DNA of 64,000 nucleotides, taken from assembly GCF_013349995.1 (NCBI RefSeq), contig NZ_JABVXF010000009.1, positions 82,663 to 146,662 on the forward strand, written 5' to 3'. A model generated the notes under the pieces. The model was given only the letters and a program-made list of their open reading frames with translations, made no database searches and had not been told where the DNA came from. The DNA comes from Pseudoalteromonas sp. 0303. Lineage in GTDB: Bacteria > Pseudomonadota > Gammaproteobacteria > Enterobacterales > Alteromonadaceae. Within the stretch, counting starts at the first letter, position 1. Each line of letters starts with the position of its first letter. The position numbers were made by a program, and so were the translations under genes. This document shows positions 17,885-26,267 of the stretch, in pieces.

Positions 17885-18424
17885 CTACCAAATTAAATCA
17901 TCAGGTACTTCAAAATCAGCATACGGATCATCTTCATCCTTTTGCTTATCTTCAGGCTCAACATGGAACACTATGTAATCTTCGCTGACTTCAGCGACTT
18001 TTCGTGCTGGTTCGTCTTCCAGTACAAAAAATTGGCCTTCTAAAACACAAATTGCTAAGCGGCCACCAGCTAGGGCCTTTTGTGTTTTTTCGTTTACTTC
18101 GAGTTCCTTCACTTTATTTTGATAAGTGAAGTTAAATGTACGATCACCACGGATCTCATCTTGGTTGTGGTGCTCTAAAATCTGTTTAACGCGCGCTACT
18201 TGCTCACGTTGCTTTTGCTCTTCTAAACGCGCTTTATTAAGCTCATCGGCTTTTTTCTGCTGCTCAAGCTTAGTTTGTTCAATATGTTTTTGCAGATCGC
18301 TAGGATTACTCGTGGCGCCTTTCTTTTTCTTCTTTTGCTGTTTGCGCTTTTCTGTTTTGGCTACTTTAGCTTTATGTGCCGTAGTAAGACCAGCTTTAAG
18401 TAATTGATCTTGTAATGAACCCAT
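17885..18424 (-). CDS. DUF2058 (YaiL-type) protein
   Basis: A 179-residue protein with the DUF2058 start MGSLQDQLLKAGL. A Lys-rich segment follows (EKRKQQKKKKKG), then a charged coiled coil (about 45-85), and a C-terminal domain with GDRTFNFTYQNKVKEL and FFVLEDEPARKV. E. coli YaiL has been described as a nucleoprotein or polynucleotide-associated protein. The basic stretch suits nucleic-acid binding, but no activity is established. The acidic tail ends in DDLIW. Monocistronic. Confidence 0.85.
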   Translation of the reverse strand: MGSLQDQLLKAGLTTAHKAKVAKTEKRKQQKKKKKGATSNPSDLQKHIEQTKLEQQKKADELNKARLEEQKQREQVARVKQILEHHNQDEIRGDRTFNFTYQNKVKELEVNEKTQKALAGGRLAICVLEGQFFVLEDEPARKVAEVSEDYIVFHVEPEDKQKDEDDPYADFEVPDDLIW

Positions 18425-18656
18425 GACGAAATTCCAATTTATTAATGCGTATTAGGGTTATTTTAATCAGCTCTGCCAACAAATAACAGTACTGAGCCCA
18501 CTTGATTCACAGCAATCGAGTATATTGATGTGAGATTAACACGCGATGAAATCATGACATATTGATTTAACGCAAGATTTATCATTTTAGTCGCCTTTGA
18601 ACTTGTAAAAAAACCTGTACCCGATAAGCTAGGGCTTTTCCTCTTGGGAGCTAAAA

Positions 18657-19793
18657 ATGCAGCTGCGACATTTGTTACTTTGCTCTGTGTTTATTTTCTT
18701 TGTTTTATACGCCCCACAACCCTTACTTGGATTATTTGCTAGTCATTTTTCTGTATCGCCAGCCACTGCTGGTAGCTTAATGACCGCAACTATGTTGCCA
18801 CTAGCCATTGCTCCTTTAGTGTATGGCTTGTTTTTAGCTAAGCGAAACCCACTAACAATTTTAAAGATTGCTATGCTTGTGTTAGCAATCAGCTGTATCG
18901 CTTTTACTTTAGCACCAAGCTTTGAGTTGCTATTACTGGTTCGTTTTATACAAGGGATCACCCTACCCGCAGCGCTCACCGCTATGACCAGTTATATTGG
19001 TGTGACTTTTCAGGCTGACCAATTGCAACGTAATATGACGCTTTACATTGGCAGTACCATTGTTGGTGGCTACTTCGGACGTATGCTCGCTGCTTTGTTT
19101 ACTGACTTTTTAAGCTGGCAAAGTTTTTATTATGTGATTGCGCTTGGCTTAGTACTGTTTGCACTCGCCATTCCTAAATCAAACAAAGGCGCGAGTATTC
19201 ATGCTGCAAAGTCGCCGCTATTGTATCTAAAGCAATTAAAAGATCCGCTGGTATTAAAGCTCTACGGAGCGGTGTTTTGTATGTTCTTTTGTTTTGCGGC
19301 ACTGTTAAATTATTTACCTTTCATTCTGCAAGACAGTTTTGCTATCACTAACACCCGAGACATCGGACTGGTTTACAGCGGTTATTTGCTTGGTGCACTA
19401 GCTTCTATAGCCACACCTTGGCTGTTACGAAAGTCATCAACACCTTGGCGTTTACTAACCTGGGTTTTTGTATTCTATAGCCTGACGATGGTGCTATTGA
19501 TGAGCCAACAGTTATTACTTTTTGTTATTGCTTTTACTGGCTTTTGCGGTGCAATGTTTGTTATCCACTCAAGTGCCGCTCCACTGGTAAATAAAATCAG
19601 CAGCGCACCTGCAAGTGTCACCAATGGCGGTTATGTATCGTTTTATTATAGCGGTGGCGCATTAGGTTCATTATTGCCAGGGCTGGTATATCAGCAACAC
19701 GGCCAAGTTGCCTTTATGACCGTGCTACTTTTAGTCTGCTTAGTAGGTTTAAGCTTAGTTTATTTGGCAGGTAGAAATACGATACGCGGTTGA
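18657..19793 (+). CDS. Major facilitator superfamily transporter
   Basis: A 378-residue inner-membrane protein with about twelve hydrophobic segments spread over its length. The first half has MLPLAIAPLVYGLFLAKRNP, matching the MFS loop 2-3 region. RFIQGITLPAALTAM is characteristic of YnfM-type and drug-efflux subfamilies, as is the central cytoplasmic loop near residues 175-195. GGGAG lies 6 bases before the ATG. Substrate unknown. The last 34 bases overlap the 3' end of the convergent prolyl-tRNA deacylase-like gene on the other strand. Confidence 0.87.
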   Translation: MQLRHLLLCSVFIFFVLYAPQPLLGLFASHFSVSPATAGSLMTATMLPLAIAPLVYGLFLAKRNPLTILKIAMLVLAISCIAFTLAPSFELLLLVRFIQGITLPAALTAMTSYIGVTFQADQLQRNMTLYIGSTIVGGYFGRMLAALFTDFLSWQSFYYVIALGLVLFALAIPKSNKGASIHAAKSPLLYLKQLKDPLVLKLYGAVFCMFFCFAALLNYLPFILQDSFAITNTRDIGLVYSGYLLGALASIATPWLLRKSSTPWRLLTWVFVFYSLTMVLLMSQQLLLFVIAFTGFCGAMFVIHSSAAPLVNKISSAPASVTNGGYVSFYYSGGALGSLLPGLVYQQHGQVAFMTVLLLVCLVGLSLVYLAGRNTIRG

Positions 19794-20311
19794 TGCCCGG
19801 TACTTTCAAAAAACAGCTCTAAGTCGCCTTTTTTCATCAGCCAAGTAGCGGTATTTTCAAAAAACAGCTCTAAGTCGCCTTTTTTCATCAGCCAAGTAGC
19901 GGTATTTTCAAAAGGGTGACAATGAAAAAGCTCGTTAAACCAAATTTCTTGGTCTAGCCAAAGAGTGACATTATTTTGCTTATCGTTTAACAGTGCCAAC
20001 ATAGAAACACAGCCCGGTGGCACTTTAAGATAACGCGCTAATCGCTCATCGGATGCAAACCCTAAACGCGATAACCCCTGCTGCTGAGCAATGGCTTTTA
20101 AGTCGAGCTGCTTATCGTGAGCGGTGATCACTAAAAAGTGGCGCTTACCTTCGTTATCTCGTAAAAACAGGTTTTTTAAACGTGTGCCCGGTCTATCGAG
20201 CATAAACTTATCGGCATCTAAGCTGCCGTGTAATGGTGGATGCTCAATCACATCATAATTAATATCTAATTGAGCTAGCGTAGCAGCTAACTTGCTTTTA
20301 TCTGCATACAT
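19760..20311 (-). CDS. YbaK/ProX-type prolyl-tRNA deacylase-like protein with internal 17-residue duplication
   Basis: A 183-residue aminoacyl-tRNA editing-domain protein. Members hydrolyse mischarged Ala-tRNAPro (or Cys-) in trans. Motifs of the ProX/PrdX branch are visible: HPPLHGS, PGTRLKNLFLRD, VITAHDKQLDLKAI, PPGCVSMLAL, HPFENTAT and a TGHQPRIV tail. Residues 134-150 (FENTATWLMKKGDLELF) are repeated exactly at 151-167. Without the extra copy the protein would be 166 residues, the usual family length. The duplication extends a C-terminal helix/loop and may or may not be tolerated. It begins immediately after the stop of the upstream lipoprotein gene (TAA then ATG) and overlaps the MFS gene's 3' end. 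Confidence 0.87.
   Translation of the reverse strand: MYADKSKLAATLAQLDINYDVIEHPPLHGSLDADKFMLDRPGTRLKNLFLRDNEGKRHFLVITAHDKQLDLKAIAQQQGLSRLGFASDERLARYLKVPPGCVSMLALLNDKQNNVTLWLDQEIWFNELFHCHPFENTATWLMKKGDLELFFENTATWLMKKGDLELFFESTGHQPRIVFLPAK
19800..19901. repeat. 51-bp tandem duplication (two near-identical copies)
   Basis: Copies at 19800-19850 and 19851-19901 differ only at the fourth base (C versus T). A third partial match of 12 bases (GTATTTTCAAAA) begins at 19902. The unit is a multiple of three and keeps the reading frame of the deacylase-like gene. Confidence 0.97.
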
Positions 20312-20698
20312 TTACAAACAACGTCCTCGTAATTGCACACTTAAATCACGCCATAATACTTCGTCAATAACGTGTTTATCGTCGCAGTATTGTCGTTCTT
20401 TAAGCTCTTCATTTAATAATTCAACCGCTTGGTCTTCGAGCATAAGTTTTAAGTTGCTCGACTCTTCAAATACTTCTTGCTCGGCAAAATCTTTAAACTG
20501 CCTGCGTGTCATTGGCTTATCAAGGTTAATCGGGCGTCTGCCCTGTGCTTTAACTGACACCACATAGGCAAAGATTTTATTGCCTTGCTCATCATTTTTT
20601 TCGTAAAACTGCTTATTATTGATTTCAAAAGGAGGCGCTTCTTCTTGGCTTGCGCAACCGGCAAGTAAAACAACCAAAAGCCATGCTATTTTTTTCAT
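20312..20698 (-). CDS. Small lipoprotein of unknown function
   Basis: A 128-residue protein with a clear lipoprotein signal (MKKIAWLLVVLLAGC, lipid on Cys15). The mature part is charged and mostly helical, with SNLKLMLEDQAVELLNEELKE. Two Cys residues lie near the C-terminus (KERQYC and LRGRC). I do not recognise a family. It directly abuts the prolyl-tRNA deacylase-like gene (no base between its stop and that start), so the two share an mRNA although no functional link is evident. Confidence 0.78.
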   Translation of the reverse strand: MKKIAWLLVVLLAGCASQEEAPPFEINNKQFYEKNDEQGNKIFAYVVSVKAQGRRPINLDKPMTRRQFKDFAEQEVFEESSNLKLMLEDQAVELLNEELKERQYCDDKHVIDEVLWRDLSVQLRGRCL

Positions 20699-20786
20699 TA
20701 TTGGATAAGCCTTGAACAGTGAATGCGCTTTAGTCTACCAAAAATAAAACAACAGAGTAAAAAATCGAACATTTTAAAAAAAATAC

Positions 20787-20815
20787 TTGACCACAAATGC
20801 AAAAATATTTAAAGT
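20787..20815 (+). promoter_or_regulatory. Sigma-70-type promoter of tRNA-Ala
   Basis: TTGACC (20787-20792), a 17-base spacer and TAAAGT (20810-20815) are followed by CACCCCGC, a GC-rich discriminator. Such a discriminator is expected for stringently controlled stable-RNA promoters. Confidence 0.65.
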
Positions 20816-20863
20816 TCACCCCGCTTGAGACGCAAGACTTAAGCATCCTGTATTTAGGAATGT

Positions 20864-20939
20864 GGGGCTATAGCTCAGCTGGGAGAGCGCCTGCCTTGCA
20901 CGCAGGAGGTCAGCAGTTCGATCCTGCTTAGCTCCACCA
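20864..20939 (+). tRNA. tRNA-Ala (anticodon UGC)
   Basis: A 76-nt cloverleaf. The acceptor strands are GGGGCTA and TAGCTCC, with CCA encoded. The D arm contains AGCTCAGCTGGGAGAGC, and the anticodon loop CTTGCAC has TGC at 20897-20899. The T arm contains GTTCGATCC. It reads GCA and other Ala codons by wobble. It stands alone, not within an rRNA operon, and no integrated element adjoins it. Confidence 0.97.
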
Positions 20940-21049
20940 CCTTCCTACCTCTCTTTAGGCAATCTGCCAAATACTTAATAAAAACCAATACAATCTAAAT
21001 TAAAGCGACTTTATTAGTCTTTCTGCCGTCTTCGTTTTATTTTAAACAC

Positions 21050-21078
21050 AAAAAAACCGAGCAAAGCCCGGCTTTTTA
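21050..21078 (-). terminator. Terminator of the proBA operon
   Basis: Read leftward, AAAAAGCCGGGC, loop TTT, and GCTCGGTTTTTTT form an imperfect GC-rich hairpin with a T tail, about 20 bases after the proA stop. Confidence 0.75.
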
Positions 21079-21097
21079 AGCAATTACTTTTTAGTGA

Positions 21098-22345
21098 TTA
21101 TTCACGAATTTGGCCTTCGCCATTCACTAAGTATTTTTCAGTTGTAAGTGACTCTAGACCCATAGGACCATAAGCATGTAGCTTAGTTGTCGCAATACCA
21201 ATCTCAGCACCTAAACCTAACTGTGAGCCATCAGAAAAACGCGATGACGCATTGACCATCACCACTGATGCATCCACGCTGCGTTGGAATAACTGCGCTG
21301 CAGCTTGGTCTTTAGTACAAATCACTTCGGTGTGGTTTGAACCAAACTTAGCAATATGATCAATGGCACCAGCAAAGTCAGGCACAACCTTAATTGCGAT
21401 CTCTAAATCTAAATATTCTTCACCAAACTCGTCGTCAGCGAGTACTGTTGCATTATCAAAGTACTCGGCAGCTTTCGCATCTGCATTTACTTTTACGCCT
21501 TCTTGACGAAGAACAACTGCACACAGGTTTAAAAACTCATCAGCGATATCTTGGTGAACCACTAAGCCTTCTAGGGCATTACACACACCAGTACGCTGAG
21601 TTTTACCATTTAATAGTAAGTTGATTGCTACATTCAAATCAGCGTCTTTATCGACATAAAGGTGACATACACCTTTAAAGTGCTGAATCACTGGAATAGT
21701 GCTGTTTTCTGTTACAAAATTAATTAAACCTTCACCACCACGCGGAATGATTAAATCAATTGTTTCACGCTGTTGCATCAGCTCCATGAGTAGACCACGG
21801 TCTGGATCTGGGATCACTGAAATCAACGCAGCAGGTAAACCATGCTTTTCAAGTACTTTATGCATTACACTTGCGATTGCTTGCGAGCTACGAAGTGCTT
21901 CTTTACCACCACGTAAAATAACACCATTACCCGATTTAAAGCATAGGGCGCCTGCATCAGCCGTCACATTTGGACGTGCTTCATAAATCATACACACAAC
22001 ACCAAGTGGTACGCGCATCTTGCTGATCTTAATACCATTTGGACGCTCTGAAATTTCACGTAATTGACCTACAGGATCATCAAGGCTAACAATTACTTCG
22101 ATACCTTCGGCCATTGCTTCAATACGCTCATCGTTAAGCGTTAAACGGTCAATCATCGATGCTGCAAGGTTGTTATCACGTGCTGCCGCTAAATCGCTTT
22201 CGTTCTCTTTGATGATAAAGGCTTTGCTTTCGCGTAGCGCCTCTGCCATCTCAGTTAACACTTGATTCTTAGTAGCAGTATCAAGTAAAGCTAACTGGGT
22301 TGCAGCTTTTGCAGCTTGACTCGAAATATCCGTAATTAAACTCAT
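21098..22345 (-). CDS. proA: Gamma-glutamyl phosphate reductase ProA
   Basis: A 415-residue cytosolic enzyme reducing gamma-glutamyl phosphate to glutamate-5-semialdehyde with NADPH, second step of proline synthesis. It has an aldehyde-dehydrogenase fold. The cofactor region contains RVPLGVVCMIYEARPNV and the family-typical FKSGNGVILRGGKEA. The catalytic Cys lies in NGKTQRTGVCNALE. The C-terminal region has SSRFSDGSQLGLGAEIGI and HAYGPMGLESLTT. Length is standard. Its ATG overlaps the proB stop by four bases, and the two enzymes usually form a channelling complex. Confidence 0.97.
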   Translation of the reverse strand: MSLITDISSQAAKAATQLALLDTATKNQVLTEMAEALRESKAFIIKENESDLAAARDNNLAASMIDRLTLNDERIEAMAEGIEVIVSLDDPVGQLREISERPNGIKISKMRVPLGVVCMIYEARPNVTADAGALCFKSGNGVILRGGKEALRSSQAIASVMHKVLEKHGLPAALISVIPDPDRGLLMELMQQRETIDLIIPRGGEGLINFVTENSTIPVIQHFKGVCHLYVDKDADLNVAINLLLNGKTQRTGVCNALEGLVVHQDIADEFLNLCAVVLRQEGVKVNADAKAAEYFDNATVLADDEFGEEYLDLEIAIKVVPDFAGAIDHIAKFGSNHTEVICTKDQAAAQLFQRSVDASVVMVNASSRFSDGSQLGLGAEIGIATTKLHAYGPMGLESLTTEKYLVNGEGQIRE

Positions 22346-23448
22346 GACTTCTCCAATAATGCGATATCTTTCTCTGAAACAACTGGGCCGATTGAATCTT
22401 GCATTTTTTCGCTAAATTCACTTTGCTCGTTGTCAGCAATAAAATTCAATAAACAGCTACTGTAGTTCGCTGTTGCTTTTGCTAGACGCGTACCATCATC
22501 ACTACGAACTAATATGGTATCGCCTACGCCAAATTCTCCGTGTACTGCAACGATTTCATCGCTACGAATACAACCGTCTTCATCTGTTAATGATTCATCG
22601 AATGAACCTTCAACGACAACCTCACCTTGCTCATTAGCGGTGTGAGTCATCCAATGCACTGCTTCTTGCATTGGTTTTTCGTATGGTGTGAAGATAGTAC
22701 CTGGGTTGTCACCCGCAAGCAGTCGGTTAAATGTCTCTTCTTTAAAACCATTTAAAATAAAGGTTGTAATACCATGTGAAGTGGCTTTTTCAGCCGCTTC
22801 GATTTTCGTTTTCATACCACCTGTACCAACGGCACTGGTTGCACAACCGGCCATGGCGTAAATTGATTCATCGATGCTATCAATTTCAGGTAATAGAACT
22901 GCATCTTCATGCAAATTCGGGTTTTTGTCATAAAGACCATCAACATCCGAAAAAATCATCAATGCATCTGCGTCCGCCGCTGCGGCTACCATTGCCGACA
23001 AGTTATCATTGTCGCCAACTTTTAAATCGTCGGTAGTTACCGTGTCATTCTCATTAATGATAGGTAATACACCATGCTCAAGTAAGGTGAAAACGGTTTC
23101 ACGGATACTTGTGTAACGCTCACGGTCACGTAAGTCACCATGAGTTAATAAAATCTGTGCTGATGGGAAATCGAAGAAGCGATCCCACATTGCCATCATT
23201 TCTGTCTGACCGGCAGCAGCCATTGCTTTTTTCATCGTCACTGAACGTTTTTCTTGTTCAGGGAATAAATGCGAACCAGCAGCTACCGAACCCGATGATA
23301 CTAAAATTACTTCGATACCTTGCGCTCGACAGCGAACGATGAACTGTGCAATGGTCAGTAAATAACGAGAGCGACACCCGTCTTGTTCGGGTGCGATTAA
23401 TGCGCTACCTACTTTTAGTACTATACGTCGCCAATTTAACTTTTGCAT
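22342..23448 (-). CDS. proB: Glutamate 5-kinase ProB
   Basis: A 368-residue enzyme phosphorylating the gamma carboxylate of glutamate with ATP; first and feedback-regulated step of proline synthesis. The amino-acid kinase domain (1-255) shows VLKVGSALI, VSSGSVAAG, INENDTV, DNDNLSAMVA (as GDNDNLSA) and FSDVDGLYDKNP. The C-terminal PUA domain (about 275-350) contains AVHGEFGVGDTILV. Length matches bacterial ProB with PUA. It is first in the proBA operon, preceded by a long gene-free region. The Shine-Dalgarno signal is weak (GGAAAG, about 13 bases away). Confidence 0.97.
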   Translation of the reverse strand: MQKLNWRRIVLKVGSALIAPEQDGCRSRYLLTIAQFIVRCRAQGIEVILVSSGSVAAGSHLFPEQEKRSVTMKKAMAAAGQTEMMAMWDRFFDFPSAQILLTHGDLRDRERYTSIRETVFTLLEHGVLPIINENDTVTTDDLKVGDNDNLSAMVAAAADADALMIFSDVDGLYDKNPNLHEDAVLLPEIDSIDESIYAMAGCATSAVGTGGMKTKIEAAEKATSHGITTFILNGFKEETFNRLLAGDNPGTIFTPYEKPMQEAVHWMTHTANEQGEVVVEGSFDESLTDEDGCIRSDEIVAVHGEFGVGDTILVRSDDGTRLAKATANYSSCLLNFIADNEQSEFSEKMQDSIGPVVSEKDIALLEKS

Positions 23449-24357
23449 AACTGTTCAACTTTCCATTTTACTATCTGTTCAGTGCCAATTTGCCACTGAT
23501 TAAAAGACTCGCGCTTAGCTTTACTAAACGCACTGACTATTATCACTTTGCCAAACCACTTATCTATGCACACGACTACGCCACGCAAGTACTGCGATTA
23601 GATATAGCACAACTTTTATTCAGTCAGTAGACCAAACGGTTATAAACCATAAGTTGATAAAAAAAGATAAGTGTTGTTTATGTATCGCTGTAAAAAGCTG
23701 TGTGCGGCTTTTATTAATAACAACATACATAGAGCCTATACAATCTGGTACACCAACAGATAGGGTGTAGATTGTATGACCGAGATTTAGCTGCCACGAT
23801 GGGAGCTAAACATTGACCAGATAATGAACTTATATTCTATTCAACACGTAATAAATATGCACTGAACAACTTAGAGCTCATTTCTATTTAATTAGAAAAC
23901 AAAGTGTATAAAACACTAATAATGTCGCAAACAAGTATCTTTTCAGAAAGCTAAGCTATAAAGAGTGTCTCTAAAGCTAATAACTATTTAGATATCAAAT
24001 TGTTTGAACACGAACTATAATACGGGAAATCAGGGGCAAAGATCAAGTGCAAAAAGTAGTCATAACTTTTATACTTACCATAAACATAGAAAATACACAT
24101 TTATTAACAGTACCTTAGGCGCGCAATTTTATTGTGTAATAATTTTTAACGACCCTAGCAGGGTTTAATTTCATAAACACACCCAAAAAGTATTAATAAC
24201 GACTAAAATCGTATTTGAAGCAACGAGTTTGCTTGTATCCATGACGGTGAGTAGGCTTTAATAGGCAAGCATTATTTTAATAATGTCAGCAACTAATGAC
24301 GCGATTATCTAAGGCGTTGGCATTTTAAATTGTAGTAACTAAAGGATAATTCATTCT
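23449..24357. other. 909-bp gene-free, AT-rich interval
   Basis: No open frame with a plausible start, ribosome-binding site and protein-like composition is seen on either strand. It holds the 5' region of proB (leftward), a terminator-like hairpin (AAAAGC/GCTTTT, 23692-23713) and two strong adjacent hairpins (23738-23810). The last 350 bases are upstream of the antiporter gene and include a likely AAAGGAT Shine-Dalgarno sequence at about 24342. It is the longest non-coding stretch of the window. Confidence 0.7.
23738..23810. ncRNA. Candidate structured RNA or paired-hairpin element
   Basis: Hairpin 1 is ATACAATCT (23738-23746) with AGATTGTAT (23769-23777), a perfect 9-bp stem continued inward by ACACC/GGTGT, with a 3-base bulge and a 9-base loop. 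Hairpin 2 is TTTAGCT (23786-23792) with AGCTAAA (23804-23810), enclosing CC/GG and loop ACGAT. No T tract follows hairpin 2, so these are not simple terminators. Strand and function are unknown. Confidence 0.4.
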
Positions 24358-26217
24358 ATGTCAGCAATTTTTATAGCAGGGATCGCCTTGTGCTCAGTAT
24401 TAGCACAATGGGTAGCTTGGGCGTTTCGTGTACCGGCTATTTTATTTTTACTACTAACAGGTTTAATTCTCGGGCCTTTTAGTGGCGTACTAGAACCAGA
24501 TGCATTGTTGGGAGATTTATTATTCCCAGTGGTTTCTTTAAGTGTGGCAGTGATTTTATTCGAAGGTTCACTCACTCTGCACTTTCGAGAACTTAAAGGG
24601 ATTGGCAAGGTAGTTCGTAACCTTTGTTCAATCGGAATGATCACAACATGTTTGGTGATAAGTTTAAGTGCCTATTGGATCCTAGAACTTAATTGGCGTG
24701 TTGCCGCTGTACTTGGTGCGGTACTTGTTGTAACAGGCCCTACGGTTATTGCACCGTTATTAAACTCTATGAGACCAAACCAAGACATAGACCGCATTTT
24801 ACGCTGGGAAGGCATAGTAATAGACCCTATTGGAGCCTTATTTGCTGTATTGGTTTTTGAAGCTGTCATGCTGGTAGGCCAAGGCGAGGTACTAAGTCAT
24901 ACCATTATCGCGTTATTTAAAACTCTCGGTGTAGGTTTAACCATTGGTGTGGTTGCAGGCTGGCTTACAACGCTGCTTATTCGTAGAGAGTGGCTGCCGT
25001 TTGAGTTACACAAGTTTGGTATTCTTGCCTTAGTACTCATCAGTTTTACGGTTTCAAACCACCTAAGCCATGAATCTGGCCTACTCGCCGTTACCGTGTT
25101 TGGTATTTGGCTTGCCAACCAAGACGAACTTGAAATTGACTCTGTACTTGAGTTTAAAGAAGACCTTTCGATGATCTTGATTTCATCGTTATTCATCTTA
25201 CTTGCAGCCCGCCTACAGCTATCAGATTTAATGATGTTACATAGCGATGTGTTTATTTTCTTAGCCATCGTGCTTTTTGTGGCTCGCCCAGCGTGTATTG
25301 CAATATCGACTTTTAAAACCGACTTACCTATCAAGTCTCGTTTAGTGCTGGCTTGGATTGCTCCGCGAGGTATTGTTGCAGCTGCGGTAGGCTCTGTATT
25401 CGCGTTAAGTATGGTGGAAGCTGGCATTGCCGATGCTGAAAAAATGGTACCACTCATATTCACGGTGATCATTGTCACTGTAGTACTACAAAGCTTAACG
25501 GCAACACCATTGGCAAAGCTGTTAAAAGTGCGCCAACCTGCACCAAATACAATTTTGATTATTGGTGCTAACCATGTAGCAAGAGCCATCGCACGCGGTT
25601 TAAAAGATCAAAACATTCCGGTGCACTTGTCTGATCCTGCATGGGAGAACTGCAAAATGGCACGCATGGATGGCTTACCTTGTTACTATGGTAATCCGCA
25701 GTCAGAGCATGCTGAGCGTTATTTACCGTTAACGACGATTCGTAGCGTACTCGCGCTTTCGCCTAACCGTCACCACAACGCATTAGGCGTGCAGTATTTC
25801 TCGCATTTACTTGACGAAAAAGATGTATTTTCACTGCGTTCTTCAACCAACCACGCTAAAGCAAATAAAGACAGTGCGACCTTCTTATCGCGACAAATTC
25901 TGTTTGGCGACAATGGCGCTTATGCGCGCTTAAGTAGCTTAATTGCCAAAGGCGGCAAAGTCAGTGCAACACGTATTTCAGAAGAGTTTAGTTGGGAGCA
26001 ATACAAAGACGTTAATAGCGAAGCTATCCCGCTGTTTATTTTAAATGGTGAGAAAAGTGATGATGACGATTCACCTATTAAAATTCGCCCGTTCACTACA
26101 AATATGGAAAAAACACCTCAAGTAGGTGAACGTATTGTGGCACTACAGCCACCTAAATTATCGGTACTAAAAGACCCGAACAGCGGCAAACCAAAAGAAA
26201 CTAAAGAAGAGAAATAA
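24358..26217 (+). CDS. CPA1-family Na+/H+ antiporter (NhaP-like) with cytoplasmic TrkA-N-like domain
   Basis: A 619-residue inner-membrane cation/proton antiporter. Residues 1-390 are hydrophobic, with about 12 membrane segments. Visible features include FRVPAILFLLLTGLILGP, VILFEGSLTL, VTGPTVIAPLL, RWEGIVIDPIGALFAV with the Asp expected for ion exchange, and the late segment WIAPRGIVAAAVGS. Residues about 397-510 form a nucleotide-binding-like regulatory domain (ILIIGANHVARAIARGL, YYGNPQSEHAERYL). A hydrophilic tail follows. Ion specificity (Na+ or K+) cannot be fixed from sequence. AAAGGATAATT precedes the start; a shared terminator follows. Confidence 0.9.
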   Translation: MSAIFIAGIALCSVLAQWVAWAFRVPAILFLLLTGLILGPFSGVLEPDALLGDLLFPVVSLSVAVILFEGSLTLHFRELKGIGKVVRNLCSIGMITTCLVISLSAYWILELNWRVAAVLGAVLVVTGPTVIAPLLNSMRPNQDIDRILRWEGIVIDPIGALFAVLVFEAVMLVGQGEVLSHTIIALFKTLGVGLTIGVVAGWLTTLLIRREWLPFELHKFGILALVLISFTVSNHLSHESGLLAVTVFGIWLANQDELEIDSVLEFKEDLSMILISSLFILLAARLQLSDLMMLHSDVFIFLAIVLFVARPACIAISTFKTDLPIKSRLVLAWIAPRGIVAAAVGSVFALSMVEAGIADAEKMVPLIFTVIIVTVVLQSLTATPLAKLLKVRQPAPNTILIIGANHVARAIARGLKDQNIPVHLSDPAWENCKMARMDGLPCYYGNPQSEHAERYLPLTTIRSVLALSPNRHHNALGVQYFSHLLDEKDVFSLRSSTNHAKANKDSATFLSRQILFGDNGAYARLSSLIAKGGKVSATRISEEFSWEQYKDVNSEAIPLFILNGEKSDDDDSPIKIRPFTTNMEKTPQVGERIVALQPPKLSVLKDPNSGKPKETKEEK

Positions 26218-26247
26218 AAAAAGGTCAGCATTAGCTGGCCTTTTTAT
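26217..26247. terminator. Bidirectional terminator between antiporter and motX
   Basis: AAAAAAAGGTCAGC, loop ATT, and AGCTGGCCTTTTT form an imperfect stem between the converging stops at 26217 and 26268. Confidence 0.8.
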
Positions 26248-26267
26248 TTGCATGTATTTTTATTTGC

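Larger units (their letters stand above)
20699..21097. other. Gene-free interval holding a tRNA gene, its promoter and the proA terminator
   Basis: This 399-base interval has no protein-coding candidate. It contains the tRNA-Ala promoter at 20787-20815, the tRNA at 20864-20939 and a leftward terminator at 21050-21078. The stretch 20941-21045 shows nothing I can name. Confidence 0.8.

Noticed and set aside
20864..20939. tRNA-Ala as an integration site for a genomic island
   Set aside because: No repeat of the tRNA 3' end, integrase or island-like genes nearby; proBA follows directly.
20864..20939. Part of an rRNA operon
   Set aside because: tRNA-Ala(UGC) often lies in rRNA spacers, but no 16S or 23S sequence is present and the gene has its own promoter.
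23449..24357. Hidden small protein genes in the 909-bp gap
   Set aside because: Open stretches are short, lack ribosome-binding sites and have compositions expected of AT-rich non-coding DNA.
24897..25589. A 230-codon minus-strand open frame
   Set aside because: Antisense to the antiporter membrane domain and without its own start signals.
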